From the NCBI GenBank assembly GCA_965200805.1, contig OZ241384.1, positions 1,550,001-1,614,000 on the forward strand: DNA of 64,000 nucleotides, written 5' to 3'. The notes beneath the pieces are model-generated. The model saw only the letters and a program-made list of their open reading frames with translations, was not told the DNA's origin and did no database searches. This DNA is from MPNP01 sp026709725. Lineage in GTDB: Bacteria > Pseudomonadota > Alphaproteobacteria > Rhodobacterales > Rhodobacteraceae. Numbering within the stretch: position 1 is the stretch's first letter; the number at the start of each line of letters is the position of its first letter. This document shows, piece by piece, positions 26,470 through 36,032 of the stretch. The position numbers and the translations under genes are program-made.

Positions 26470-28578
26470 TCAGCCAGCAGCACTCTCGGCCTGGTCGATG
26501 GATTTCATTGTGAGCTGCATCTTGCCCCGATCATCAATCCGATCAAGCCGAACGTTGACCATCTGCCCCTCTTCAAGCATGTCGGAAGGATGGCCAACGC
26601 GATGATTGGCCATGCGGCTGATGTGCAGCAACCCATCCCGCTTGCCGACGATGTTGACGAAGGCACCAAAATCCATGATGCGAACAACCTTGCCCCGGTA
26701 GATCTTGCCAACTTCGGGTTCTGCGACAATATCGTTGACCATTCTGCGGGCGGCTTCCAGAGCCTGTCCGTCAGGCGAGGCAAACTTGATAATTCCTTCA
26801 TCGTTGATGTCAATCTTGGCCCCCGAGGTTTCGGTGATCTCCCGGATCACCTTGCCGCCTGAACCAATGACTTCCCGGATTTTATCCACCGGGATCTTCA
26901 TGCTCACAATACGGGGGGCATGGACGGACATCTCACCTGCTGTTGAGAGGACCCTGGCCATCTCTCCCAGGATATGCAATCGTCCCTTGCGGGCACTTTC
27001 CAGCGCGTCGGCCATGATTTCGGATGTGATTCCTGCCACCTTGATGTCCATCTGCAATGACGTGATCCCGGTTTCGGTGCCTGCCACCTTGAAGTCCATA
27101 TCGCCAAGATGGTCTTCGGTCCCCAGAATATCCGTCAGGACTGCATATTTGCCGTCATCATTCAGAATAAGACCCATCGCCACTCCGGCCACCGGTGCCT
27201 TGAGCGGAACCGATGCACTCATCATTGATAAACTGGAACCGCAGACTGTTGCCATGCTTGATGAGCCGTTTGACTCGGTGATTTCGGAGACGATCCGGAT
27301 GGTATAGGGGAATGTATCCCCGTCTGGCATCACGGCCTTGAGGGCCCGCCATGCCAGTTTTCCGTGACCAATCTCCCGCCGGCCCGGAGGGCCAAGGCGA
27401 CCGGTCTCGCCCACAGAGTAGGGTGGGAAATTGTAGTGCAGGAGAAAGTTTTGTCGCGTGTTTGCAGTGAGGCTGTCGACAATCTGCTCATCCTCGCCCG
27501 TTCCCAGTGTGGTCACAACCAGTGCCTGTGTCTCACCACGGGTAAACAGTGCAGATCCATGGGCCCTGGGCAGGATTCCCACTTCACACGCAATCGGCCT
27601 GACATCTTCAAGACCGCGCCCGTCGACTCTGCGGCCATGATTGAGGATATTGTTCCGCAGAATATCGGACTCAAGTTCCTTGATCACCGTCCCGAGTTCG
27701 GAATCGTCCGTATCCTCGTCGATACCCTGACGGATTCGGAACTTGGCCTGGCTGATCGCTTCGTTGCGCTCAGTCTTGTCCTCAATCGCATATGCCTTCT
27801 GCATGGCATCACCAGCGGCCTTTGCGACTGCCTGTCGGACAACGCTGCGATCAGGGACGGCGTGGTCAAATTTTGGCTTACCGGCTTCGAGTGCCAGATC
27901 CTCGATCATATCGATGACGGTCTGCATCTGCTTGTGGCCATATTCCACCGCACCAAGCATCTCTGTCTCAGTAAGTTCAACAGCTTCTGATTCCACCATC
28001 ATCACGGCATCCCGGGTTCCGGCGACCACCAGATCAAGCCGATGGTCCGACCCGCCTGCGAGATCCTCAATCTCTTCGATCTTTGGACAGAGGATATATT
28101 TTCCATCGGCAAAGCCGACCCTTGCTGCCGCAATCGGTCCCTGGAAGGGCACCCCGGAGATCATAAGCGCGGCCGAGGATGCAATCATGGCGACGATGTC
28201 CGGATCATTCTCCTTGTCGTGCGAAAGAACTGTACAGATGACATCAACCGGATTGCGAAACCCGTTCGGGAACAGTGGTCGGACTGGACGATCAATCAAC
28301 CGGGCGGTCAGCGTTGCCATTTCCGAGGGCCGGGCCTCGCGCTTGAAAAAGCCGCCCGGGATTTTGCCGGACGCGTAGTATTTTTCCTGATAGTGCACTG
28401 TTAACGGAAAGAAATCGAGTTCAGTGTTGGGTGACTTGGCATAGGTAACCGCTGCCATCACAACGGTTTCGCCATAGCTGGCCATGATGCAGCCATCGGC
28501 CTGCCGTGCCACCTTTCCGGTCTCCAGTGTCAATTTGCGCCCGCCCCATGTCATCGACCGGCTTACAGTGTTGAACAT
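26470..28578 (-). CDS. pnp: Polyribonucleotide nucleotidyltransferase
   Basis: PNPase degrades RNA phosphorolytically from the 3' end and is part of the RNA degradosome. The 702-residue protein has two RNase PH domains (ASYGETVVMAAVTYAKS at the start; LFTRGETQALVVTTLGT in the second), the linker all-helical domain, a KH domain (KIREVIGSGGKVIREI) and a C-terminal S1 domain (GKIYRGKVVRIMDFGAFVNI). It is complete. ATG 28,578 is preceded by GAGGATAATAGG. It lies 177 bases downstream of rpsO, the conserved rpsO-pnp order; the spacer likely carries the RNase III-type processing and promoter region, though I could not define a hairpin. Confidence 0.97.
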   Translation of the reverse strand: MFNTVSRSMTWGGRKLTLETGKVARQADGCIMASYGETVVMAAVTYAKSPNTELDFFPLTVHYQEKYYASGKIPGGFFKREARPSEMATLTARLIDRPVRPLFPNGFRNPVDVICTVLSHDKENDPDIVAMIASSAALMISGVPFQGPIAAARVGFADGKYILCPKIEEIEDLAGGSDHRLDLVVAGTRDAVMMVESEAVELTETEMLGAVEYGHKQMQTVIDMIEDLALEAGKPKFDHAVPDRSVVRQAVAKAAGDAMQKAYAIEDKTERNEAISQAKFRIRQGIDEDTDDSELGTVIKELESDILRNNILNHGRRVDGRGLEDVRPIACEVGILPRAHGSALFTRGETQALVVTTLGTGEDEQIVDSLTANTRQNFLLHYNFPPYSVGETGRLGPPGRREIGHGKLAWRALKAVMPDGDTFPYTIRIVSEITESNGSSSMATVCGSSLSMMSASVPLKAPVAGVAMGLILNDDGKYAVLTDILGTEDHLGDMDFKVAGTETGITSLQMDIKVAGITSEIMADALESARKGRLHILGEMARVLSTAGEMSVHAPRIVSMKIPVDKIREVIGSGGKVIREITETSGAKIDINDEGIIKFASPDGQALEAARRMVNDIVAEPEVGKIYRGKVVRIMDFGAFVNIVGKRDGLLHISRMANHRVGHPSDMLEEGQMVNVRLDRIDDRGKMQLTMKSIDQAESAAG

Positions 28579-28755
28579 CCTATTATCCTCTTCAATCGTC
28601 TTTCGGGCAGGTCAATGCTGTCCCGATTCGTTTTTGTAACACAGGCCCCTGGCCCTTCCACAAGCCGCGATCTGTGCTCCAAGGGGCACATCGCCGACCT
28701 GTTATTCATACTCTACGTGATGCAAGTTCGACCCGACCGCTTGATGCGATGAAGT

Positions 28756-29025
28756 CTAGCGACGAAGTCCCAGCCGAGCGATCAGGCTCGTGTAGCGGCC
28801 TTCATCTTTGCTGCGAACATAATCAAGCAGCTTGCGCCGCCGCGCCACCAGATTAAGCAATCCCCGCCGTGAGTGATTGTCGGCTGTGTGGGTCTTGAAA
28901 TGTTCTGTCAGTGTCTTGATCCGCTTAGTCAGAATTGCCACCTGGACTTCGGGTGACCCGGTGTCACCTTCCCCGCGACCGTATTCTGTGATCAAGCGTT
29001 GCTTTTCTTCACGACTAATCGACAT
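28756..29025 (-). CDS. rpsO: 30S ribosomal protein S15
   Basis: An 89-residue protein with all landmarks of S15: MSISREEKQRLI, GDTGSPEVQVAILT, HFKTHTADNHSRRGLL and LVARRRKLLDYVRS. It binds the central domain of 16S rRNA early in 30S assembly. A GGGAGAGA site sits just before the ATG. The genes usually found upstream (truB, rbfA, infB) are absent; accessory DNA starts at about 29,030. Confidence 0.97.
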   Translation of the reverse strand: MSISREEKQRLITEYGRGEGDTGSPEVQVAILTKRIKTLTEHFKTHTADNHSRRGLLNLVARRRKLLDYVRSKDEGRYTSLIARLGLRR

Positions 29026-29257
29026 CGTCTCTCTCCCATAACACCGTCAGCCAGCCAGGATGTCGTCCAGCTGCCAACTTTCATCGTCTTCTACATCCGC
29101 CCTTTTACATATTTTCGTGTCTTGTCAAACCCGATAATTGCCAACGCCCGGGATCATGTCGAAACCGGCTGCGCGCTACCGAAGGTCCATGGGGCGTCCG
29201 TTGCTCTCCAGACAGGAACGGTTGCACCAACCGCCTGTTCTGACACCAGTGGCTTCA

Positions 29258-29955
29258 TCACAGCCACGCGAGCTGATGCAGGCTTGCACCCGCGCGACCC
29301 ATTGCCTGCGAGACAGCTGTGATGTCAGGACGGGTCGGGTACGCCCTGTCTGCCTGCGTAGCCGTGCTTGCTGTCCCAATCGGTTGCCAGCGTGCAACGC
29401 CGTAGAGACATCCATTCCAGGTACCTGTGACCGCAAGATCGGCCAGCCCATCACCATTTGTATCCAGCGCCGCGTGCCCACCTTGGCCTCCATAGCGGAG
29501 TTCATCGTGCCAGATCCAGATGATCTCACCCTTCGCCGTCACAAATTGCAGTGCCACCTTGCGCTCACGCACCACGGAACCCGCACCGGACACGCTGACA
29601 GCATCGACAAAGGCATAGCGGGTCCCGCTTGAGGTCGTTATCCTGCCCCTGGCCGGTTCTGTTGAAACCGTGAATAAGCCGGCTGGATGGTTCGCGCGAC
29701 CCGATAACCCTGTCCGGAGTCGTTGCTGAATGTGCAGTGAATCTTGCCATCGCTGCCCAGATACCTGCATGTCATGCCATCCCGGACATTCCCGACAATT
29801 GAGACTTCAGCGCGTTTGGTTGTCTGCAGACTGCCGGCAAGTCCCGTTGAATCAACGGCCTGGACAATGCCGGCTCCCCCAAGGGCCAGGACCACGACAA
29901 ACAGGCTTATCCAGGACACAACACATCCGATCCGGACATATTTTGACAGAATCAA
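29258..29955 (-). pseudogene. Exported hypothetical protein with EF-hand/FG-GAP-like motif, frameshifted
   Basis: The first frame (ATG 29,955) opens with basic residues and a strong signal sequence or membrane anchor (VVSWISLFVVVLALGGAG), continues to YRVARTIQPA and soon stops. A second frame continues the protein from about 29,682: LFTVSTEPARG, RERKVALQFVTAKGEIIW, and HAALDTNGDGLADLAVTGTW, a calcium-binding-loop pattern as in FG-GAP/VCBS repeats. One missing base near 29,682 would join the frames into ~230 residues. I cannot assign a function; a secreted calcium-binding protein is plausible. The C-terminal end is uncertain. Confidence 0.5.
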
Positions 29956-30851
29956 AACCTAACCTGCACCGCTGAGGCGAACAAAATGATGCGTGGAGAT
30001 CGGTGTGGAGAAATCCAGGACTGCCTGTTCTCGCTATGACCCCGAGCGTTACTCCCCAATGGTCATCACGCCACAGACCTTCCCCCTTTCCGCAACCGCC
30101 GCCGCCCCGCTTCCATGACGCCACGAGGTCGTCCGGCTCCCGGTCCCGGGCATCGTGGGCGTTGGGGTGCACGATGGAGTCGTCAACCGCTGTGATGCAC
30201 GCCTCAAGGGAATTGACGATGGCATTCTTCAGTCTCTGGCGTGCGCGTTTCGAATCGAGTCTCTCCGCCGCGTTCATCCGGCAGGCCGGGGCGGGGCGGC
30301 CCGGGAGAGATGCCGGGGGTGGTGGTGCCGTTGCGCCCATCGTCATGGGGTGCGGGGTCATGCGTGCGGGTGGCGGCAGGGCCCGGGGGCGCAGACCATG
30401 GCGGTGCAGGGTAGGACGGTGGAGAACGCGATCTTCCCGACCGCCTGTCCATCACGCGGCAGTTGATAAAGGTCAATGCAATCCCTGTTGGTGCAGTGTG
30501 GATGCTGCGCATAATAGGCATCGCGGTCACCAATCGGGTTGCATGGAGTGTGGCATGGAAGTTCCGGCACATTGCCAATGCGATGATGTGGAGGTGGATT
30601 CCTGGAGTGTGTCATGATGCCAACCCCACACCTCCTGTGATCTGTGCGCCAAACCAACTGATGGAGGGGATTGATGACTCGCCGCGATGTGATGGCCCCG
30701 ACGAACAGTCAATGACAATCCGAAGCAAACGACGCAAACTGGCTGGTCGTTGCCGCGCATATCTCTGTCAATTTCACGCTCTGCCGAAGCTTTCAATTCC
30801 AAGCGGAGGGAAGGCCCAAGTGAGAGAGCTCCGCTTCCCGGCATCCGAAAA
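29956..30851. other. Gene-poor patch containing one copy of a 68-bp repeat
   Basis: Frames exist on both strands. The best, on the minus strand, reads from about 30,361 with peptide MTPHPMTMGATAPPP and later ARQRLKNAIVNSLEACI, but it matches nothing I know and lacks a ribosome site. The 68-bp repeat (30,319-30,386) underlies that peptide and recurs at 32,020. Confidence 0.4.
30319..30386. repeat. 68-bp dispersed repeat, copy 1
   Basis: Differs from 32,020-32,087 at four positions by eye (about 94% identity), in the same orientation, 1.7 kb apart. Core: TTGCGCCCATCGTCATGGG. On the minus strand it encodes MTPHPMTMGA in both copies, so it may be the start of a duplicated small gene or a regulatory repeat. 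Confidence 0.75.
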
Positions 30852-31361
30852 TTACCGCCCAAGGCGATTGAGTTCGGCATCAATGGCATCGGCATATGTC
30901 ATCGCCCGCTCTTTTGAGAACATGTCGAAGACAAGTCCTGCGAGCCCCAGGAATGCCATGGTGACGGCAATCGCTCGGGCGAGAGGGTGCAGCGTGAATG
31001 CGAAGATCAGGACGGAGATGGCAAAGGCGATGGCGGCACCGATTATGGTGTAGATATACAGGACCCGAAAACCCTCCACCCGGTCCTTTTCGGCGTGAAC
31101 GAATCCTTCCGGGTCCTGCTCGAAGGCGGCGGTATATTCGGCAATCTTGGCAGGTGAACCAAGCAAGCCGCCAATCCCCACTGCCAGAAACAGAAGGGCA
31201 ACAATCACAAGTGGAATCGGCAGCGACTGGCTGATTGGAGTAGCCGCCAATCGCCAGAAGAGCACTGCGACTATCAGTACAATCAGGCCAGCACCTACCA
31301 GAAGGGCCATCTCAAAATCTTCGCCCTTGGTCCAGATCAATGTGTGGTCAAGAAAGGTCAT
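30852..31361 (-). CDS. Hypothetical membrane protein, four predicted helices
   Basis: A 169-residue protein with hydrophobic segments near residues 15-35 (LLVGAGLIVLIVAVLFW), 45-65 (PLVIVALLFLAVGIGGLLG), 105-130 (YIYTIIGAAIAFAISVLIF) and 138-158 (AIAVTMAFLGLAGLVFDMF), with charged loops between. A GAGGAGAC lies upstream of ATG 31,361; the frame is open further up but that part looks non-coding. I do not recognise the family. The reading frame is clean and well biased, unlike the decayed sequence around it. Confidence 0.7.
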   Translation of the reverse strand: MTFLDHTLIWTKGEDFEMALLVGAGLIVLIVAVLFWRLAATPISQSLPIPLVIVALLFLAVGIGGLLGSPAKIAEYTAAFEQDPEGFVHAEKDRVEGFRVLYIYTIIGAAIAFAISVLIFAFTLHPLARAIAVTMAFLGLAGLVFDMFSKERAMTYADAIDAELNRLGR

Positions 31362-32503
31362 CGTGGATATGTCTCCTCTGCTGTGAGGCCTGCCGTTGCC
31401 ATCAATCGGGCAATGGAGCAATGGTTTGGCCATCACCAGCGGGTTTGGATCGAGCAGCATCTTCCACCCCAGTGAAGTGGTTGAAGGCAATGCGGCCCAT
31501 GCCATCAGTCCCGCCGGTAGGGACAATCCACCGCTCCCGCAAATCCTGACCGGGAACTGCGTCCGCTGTCTTCAGGGCCGGAAAGGTGTCGAGCCAGAGT
31601 GTTCCAGATGGCCGCTTGATCATGATCCTTGCACTCCCCTGCATCCAGCGGAATGCCTCGCCTGTTCAGGATATCACATCCTGCCCCGCATGGAACAGTG
31701 AGAGGGGAGATCGATTGGGAGCGATTCGACCGAATCAGGCCACCCGTGCCAGGCGCAGACCCGTTGCCGTTGGCCCAGCGAACAGCCTCCGGCGGTCGCC
31801 AAGTGGTCGCCATCCGGACCCAAGCCGCATCGAAACGGTCCGACTTGCGGGCGGACAGGTTGCCCGGGATGACATGGACCCCTGTGTCAGGGTCGGGACC
31901 GGCCGCCCCATGATCGGGGACGGCGCAGACGTCCCCGGAGCGGTGGCGGCCCGATCTGTCCCACCATCCCATCCCCTTCATGATTCCGGCCGGTGGCGAC
32001 ATCAGGGGGCGCCGGCAGGGTGGTGGTGCCATTGCGCCCATCGTCATGGGATGCGGGGTCATGCGTGCGGGTCCCGGCAGGGCCCGGTTGCAGGGCCCGG
32101 TTGCAGGGGAAGGGGCCTTCAGATCATGGGGGTCCGGGGGCCGTGGTGATGGCCTTGAGGCGCTGGGGGTCCTCTTCGGTGAGGGTGACGGGAGGACGGA
32201 GGACGCGGGTCGACTCATCGGAATTCCGCCTTGGGTTGTTGTCTGCGCGGGTCGCTCTTGCGGCGACGGGGGTCGATTGGCACACGGGGGGGCAGGAAGG
32301 CAGGGATATGTTCAGGATTGACCACTAGCACGGGCCCGGGAGGCGGCATGGATCGACCCTGCCGCGAAACATTCGGGAAAGGGGGCCGATGCATCGCCGG
32401 ATCGCTGATTGGGGGCGAATGCGATTTTGGTGATCCGTGTATGATCAGGCCTTTGCAGATTTCCGGGTCAGCCATACGGGGATCACACCCGAAGAAAAGA
32501 TCG
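31362..32503. other. Gene-poor GC-rich patch with second copy of the 68-bp repeat
   Basis: Long frames overlap on both strands (for example minus strand 32,218 to 31,505), but they are rich in Pro, Arg and Ser and contain no family signature. The repeat at 32,020-32,087 and a short tandem of CCCGGTTGCAGGG near 32,083-32,107 are the only structures seen. Confidence 0.4.
32020..32087. repeat. 68-bp dispersed repeat, copy 2
   Basis: Second copy of the sequence at 30,319-30,386, same orientation, four mismatches. Immediately after it, GGGCCCGGTTGCAG is repeated twice in tandem (about 32,080-32,107). Confidence 0.75.
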
Positions 32504-32701
32504 TCAGTTGTCAGACTGGCCCTTTGCCACCATAGGTTGTTGTGAACTCCGGCGGGAGGATGCGGCGCGGGCCTGCCCGCTCTTGCGACCGCGGGCAACG
32601 GCCACCGGGTCCTTGCCGTAACGGTCCCTGTCCTGACCTGTCGCCAAATCAACAATGTGCTTGGCGAGCTGGTTGGTGTCTTTGGGTCTCTGTGGTCTCA
32701 T
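32504..32701 (-). CDS. Small histone-like/'RPKDxNQLAKxIVD' family protein, C-terminus altered
   Basis: The 65-residue frame begins RPKDTNQLAKHIVDLATGQ and continues DPVAVARGRKSGQARAA, matching a widespread family of small basic proteins (sometimes annotated as histone H1-like) that usually ends in G-G-x-K-G-G-K-A-R-A followed by a lysine/alanine-rich tail. Here the tail after QARAA is replaced by unrelated residues, so a frameshift or decay of the last third is likely. Its ATG overlaps the stop of the methyltransferase remnant upstream by four bases (ATGA). Confidence 0.55.
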   Translation of the reverse strand: MRPQRPKDTNQLAKHIVDLATGQDRDRYGKDPVAVARGRKSGQARAASSRRSSQQPMVAKGQSDN

Positions 32702-33002
32702 GACGGGGCTCCTTCACTTTCAACACTTCCCATTTGGCACATCGTTTCCAGATTTGGAAATTGCGGGTCCGGCCGGTCCTCCTTGATGGTCAGAAGCCAG
32801 TCCTGTTTGGCACCCTCTTCCCAGAAGATGTCACTGAACCCGGCTTCTTCTGCGCTGCTGCCAATCGGGGCGGTGAAGACCTTGTTCTTGTTGAACGGCG
32901 GATCAGATAGATCAGGTCAATGCAAGATGAATTCAGACCGTGCAGGATATCAAGATTGTCCCTGCAGAAAGTTGTGCGGCTGAGGACATTGGGGGCCATC
33001 AA
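32698..33002 (-). pseudogene. N-terminal remnant of a DNA methyltransferase (DPPF type), frameshifted and truncated
   Basis: The first frame reads NVLSRTTFCRDNLDILHGL then SSCIDLIYL. After one missing base near 32,902-32,906 the protein resumes in the next frame as DPPFNKNKVFTAPIGSSAEE, followed by FSDIFWEEGAKQDWLL. This is the start of an N6/N4 DNA methylase of the Mod/N6_N4_Mtase group, with the catalytic DPPF motif. It ends after about 100 residues, far short of the 400-600 expected, and joins the small histone-like gene through an ATGA overlap. It cannot be active. Confidence 0.68.
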
Positions 33003-33239
33003 TTAACATGCCTGGCCCCTTCAAGCAGATCCACCCAATATCAAATCAATGAGATTCCAAACTGACCTCCTGCCCCCAAGCAGGATGAGGCCGCCCCTTG
33101 TGGCGATGACAGCTGATTGATCTGCCCGAACGGCTTCCCGACGGTTCCCGACTCGCATTTCGGTCCGATGCCCAACCCTCGAAGTGTCTTCTGGCCACGC
33201 GATTGTGTTGACTGCCAATTGCCTGATGGCACTGATGGA

Positions 33240-34715
33240 TCACACAGACATGCAAATATACTTCATTTCCATGAAATCCTCGATGCCATGGCGGGAGCCT
33301 TCGCGGCCGATGCCCGATTGCTTGACGCCGCCAAAGGGGGCGACTTCGGTGGAGAAGAGACCTGTGTTGACGCCGACAATGCCATATTCGAGAGCCTCAG
33401 CGACCTTCCAGACGCGGGAGATGTCACGGGTGTAGAAATAGGCAGCGAGACCATGGATCGTGTCGTTGGCCTGGGCGATGACATCCTCTTCTGATTCGAA
33501 GCGGAAGAGTGGGGCAAGGGGGCCGAAGGTCTCATCATGAGCGACGAGCATTTTGCTGGTGACATCAGCCAGGATTGTGGGTTCAAACCAAAGACCACCG
33601 AGGGCATGAGGCTGGCCACCCGTGACAATGCGGGCTCCATTCTTGAGGGCGTCGGCGATATGGGACTCGACCTTTTCAACAGCCTCCCTGTTGATAAGAG
33701 GGCCTGTGTTGATACCATCGGCCAGACCATCGCCGACGGTGAGATCCCCGGTGGCTTCGGCAAGACGGTCAGCAAAGGCATCGTAGATGCCGGACTGGAC
33801 ATAGATTCGGTTGGCACAAACGCAGGTCTGTCCGTTGTTGCGGTACTTGGAAATCATGGCTCCCTGCACAGCTTCATCAAGATCGGCATCATCAAAGACA
33901 ATGAAGGGAGCATTACCGCCAAGTTCCATGGAGACCTTTTTGATCTGATCGCCAGCCTGACGCATGAGGATGCGCCCGACTTCAGTGGAACCGGTAAAGG
34001 TGATCTTGCGAACGGTGGGGTTGCTGCAAAATTCCTCCCCGATGGAACGGGAGCGGGTGGACGGGACGACAGAGAAGAGCCCTTTTGGAACACCGGCCTC
34101 CTCAGCCAGTGCGGCCATGGCCAGAGCCGAGAGCGGAGTCTCGCTGGCGGGGCGGGCAATGAGTGCACAACCGGCGGCAAGGGCCGGTGCAACCTTGCGG
34201 GCAATCATGGCATTGGGGAAATTCCACGGCGTAATGGAGGCGACAACACCAACAGGCTGCCTGATGACAACAAGCCGCTTGTCTTCCTGATGACCGGGAA
34301 TGATCTCGCCATAGGTCCGCTTGGCTTCTTCGGCGAACCACTGGATAAAGGAGGCGCCATAGAGGACTTCGCCCCGGGCCTCGGCGAACGGCTTGCCCAT
34401 CTCGGCCGTGAGGATCGTGCCAAGATCATCGGCATTGTCGATCATCAACCGGTACCAGTCCATGAGAATTTCAGACCGGTCCTTGCCGGTGCGGGATGCC
34501 CATTCAGGCTGGGCATCACTCGCGGCATCAATCGCACGCTTGACCTCCGGAATCCCGAGATCGGCGACAGCCGCGATCACATCACCCCGGGCAGGGTTGG
34601 TCACCGGGAAGGTCTTGCCATCATCGGCATCAATCCAGTCTCCGGCGACATAGGCCCTGGTCGTAAGGATTTTGGGATTTTTAAGGAGGGCATCAAGATG
34701 TGTATGTTCGAGCAT
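33240..34715 (-). CDS. gabD: NAD(P)-dependent succinate-semialdehyde dehydrogenase-like aldehyde dehydrogenase
   Basis: A 491-residue aldehyde dehydrogenase. It has PVGVVASITPWNFPNAMIARK, KITFTGSTEVGRILM, the glutamate motif VSMELGGNAPFIVF, the catalytic cysteine in NNGQTCVCANRIY and the C-terminal APFGGVKQSGIGREGS. The Q-T-C-V-C-A-N pattern with a second Cys and the R-x-G-S-R-H-G end point to succinate-semialdehyde dehydrogenase (GABA shunt); glutarate semialdehyde is an alternative substrate. ATG 34,715 has AAGAAAGA upstream; the in-frame TTG at 34,721 is less likely. No GABA transaminase gene is near. Confidence 0.88.
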   Translation of the reverse strand: MLEHTHLDALLKNPKILTTRAYVAGDWIDADDGKTFPVTNPARGDVIAAVADLGIPEVKRAIDAASDAQPEWASRTGKDRSEILMDWYRLMIDNADDLGTILTAEMGKPFAEARGEVLYGASFIQWFAEEAKRTYGEIIPGHQEDKRLVVIRQPVGVVASITPWNFPNAMIARKVAPALAAGCALIARPASETPLSALAMAALAEEAGVPKGLFSVVPSTRSRSIGEEFCSNPTVRKITFTGSTEVGRILMRQAGDQIKKVSMELGGNAPFIVFDDADLDEAVQGAMISKYRNNGQTCVCANRIYVQSGIYDAFADRLAEATGDLTVGDGLADGINTGPLINREAVEKVESHIADALKNGARIVTGGQPHALGGLWFEPTILADVTSKMLVAHDETFGPLAPLFRFESEEDVIAQANDTIHGLAAYFYTRDISRVWKVAEALEYGIVGVNTGLFSTEVAPFGGVKQSGIGREGSRHGIEDFMEMKYICMSV

Positions 34716-34932
34716 TGCCAATCTTTCTTGTTTACGAATGGAGTCAGGACTATCTTGACCATCGCACGGGAGATTTCAAGACCGCTGTCAGATGATGGAT
34801 CAATAATGGTAACGCGGACCATCCAGCCATGACTTGTGCAAGACCAGTCTGGAGCACAACGCCCCCGACCCGGGCAGCGGACCCGCCGCCCGGCAGGGCG
34901 GAGCGTGTCGCCGTTCGCGCCGGGCGTCACCG

Positions 34933-35709
34933 TCAAGGGCCGGCATCCGGCACGCTGCCATCCGGCGGCCCGTCGCCACCGGTGTCTTCCGGCCCGCGAT
35001 GCCATTCACCGTCGCGGTTGTATTCAAGGGCCGTGAATTCGGACTTGTAGGACATCCTGGCGCAGTCCCTGATCCAGTAGCCAAGATAGACATAGTCAAG
35101 GTCGAGGTCACGGGCCAGCGCGACATGATCGAGGATCATGTGGATGCCGGGTGAATGGCACTGCGCCTCAGGCGCGAAGCAGGAATAGCACATCGACAGG
35201 CCGTCGGGGAGAATGTCGGTGAGGGCGATCGACCGGATCCGCCCCCCGCCCCCCGCCCTCATGTCGACATAGCGGATCATCCGGCAGGGTTCGGGCGCAT
35301 CCTCCAGCATCCGGCGGTAGTCGTCACGGGTCATGGCATCCATAAGCCCGCCCGGGTGGCGCGCGGCAACATACGACGCAAACAGCCGCCAGTCCCCGTC
35401 CCTGACCGCCGGCCTCCCAATGATGCGCCGCAGCCCCCGGTTCCTCCGCACGATCCGCCTCTGCCGGCGCGTGTGGACGAAGTCCCCGACACGGATGCGG
35501 ACCGGTATGCATGCAGTGCAGCTGCGGCAGATGCTGGCGTACAGGAATGCGCCTGATCGGCGGAATCCGAAATCCGTCAGCGCTGCATAGGCCGGGAGGG
35601 CATCATCGGGAATCCCTGTCCAGATGAGACGCTGCCGCTGTCCGGGCAGATAGGGACAGGCCATCTCCCCGGTCAGGTGAAATTCAAGATCGTCGACAGC
35701 AGCATTCAT
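34933..35709 (-). CDS. bpt: Aspartate/glutamate leucyltransferase (Bpt/ATE family)
   Basis: This enzyme transfers an amino acid, usually leucine, from tRNA to N-terminal Asp or Glu, marking proteins for ClpAP degradation. The N-terminal signature CPYLPGQRQRLIWTG, the cysteine pair region ICRSCTACIPVRIRV, FSD-like segments and the C-terminal DLDYVYLGYWIRDCARMSYKS are typical. From ATG 35,709 the protein has 258 residues, the usual length; an upstream extension to 35,823 is unconserved. The C-terminal ~25 residues are Pro/Gly/Asp-rich. Confidence 0.9.
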   Translation of the reverse strand: MNAAVDDLEFHLTGEMACPYLPGQRQRLIWTGIPDDALPAYAALTDFGFRRSGAFLYASICRSCTACIPVRIRVGDFVHTRRQRRIVRRNRGLRRIIGRPAVRDGDWRLFASYVAARHPGGLMDAMTRDDYRRMLEDAPEPCRMIRYVDMRAGGGGRIRSIALTDILPDGLSMCYSCFAPEAQCHSPGIHMILDHVALARDLDLDYVYLGYWIRDCARMSYKSEFTALEYNRDGEWHRGPEDTGGDGPPDGSVPDAGP

Positions 35710-35914
35710 GCGCCCATGCTGGCAAAGATTCCCCAATGACGCAAGCATTCGGAGAAACACTTCGTTTGATCTGCGGCTGGAACCCGCTTGAATGCAAGGT
35801 TCATGCAAGCCGTTTGGTGGCAATCACCAAACGGGAAAGGGATTGACATCCTCTTCCACTCGGATTGCGAGGGGGTGGGCATAAGAACTCTCTCAAAAAT
35901 CGTCCATCTTATGC

Positions 35915-35941
35915 TTGACAAGTCGCTACAGAGTGTATATA
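35915..35941 (+). promoter_or_regulatory. Putative sigma70-type promoter of the brnT-brnA remnant
   Basis: TTGACA at 35,915-35,920 and TATATA at 35,936-35,941 are separated by 15 bases, slightly short of optimal, in an AT-rich stretch about 90 bases upstream of the brnT ATG. BrnA normally autoregulates such a promoter; no operator could be defined by eye. Confidence 0.4.
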
Positions 35942-36032
35942 CGTCAGGCCTGATTTATGCGCTAAGATGCGCTGGACCTGATTGGAGGAAATGGTATGTA
36001 ATTGTGGTTATTTATATATAGGAGAATAAAAT

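Noticed and set aside
29030..33000. CRISPR array
   Set aside because: Repeats here are two isolated 68-bp copies, not regularly spaced short repeats with spacers.
33003..33239. A transposase fragment between the methylase stub and the aldehyde dehydrogenase
   Set aside because: Short frames on the minus strand are open but show no transposase motif; I see nothing I can support there.
33537..34832. A 431-residue plus-strand protein
   Set aside because: It is antisense to the aldehyde dehydrogenase gene, whose catalytic motifs are complete; the plus-strand frame has no family signature.
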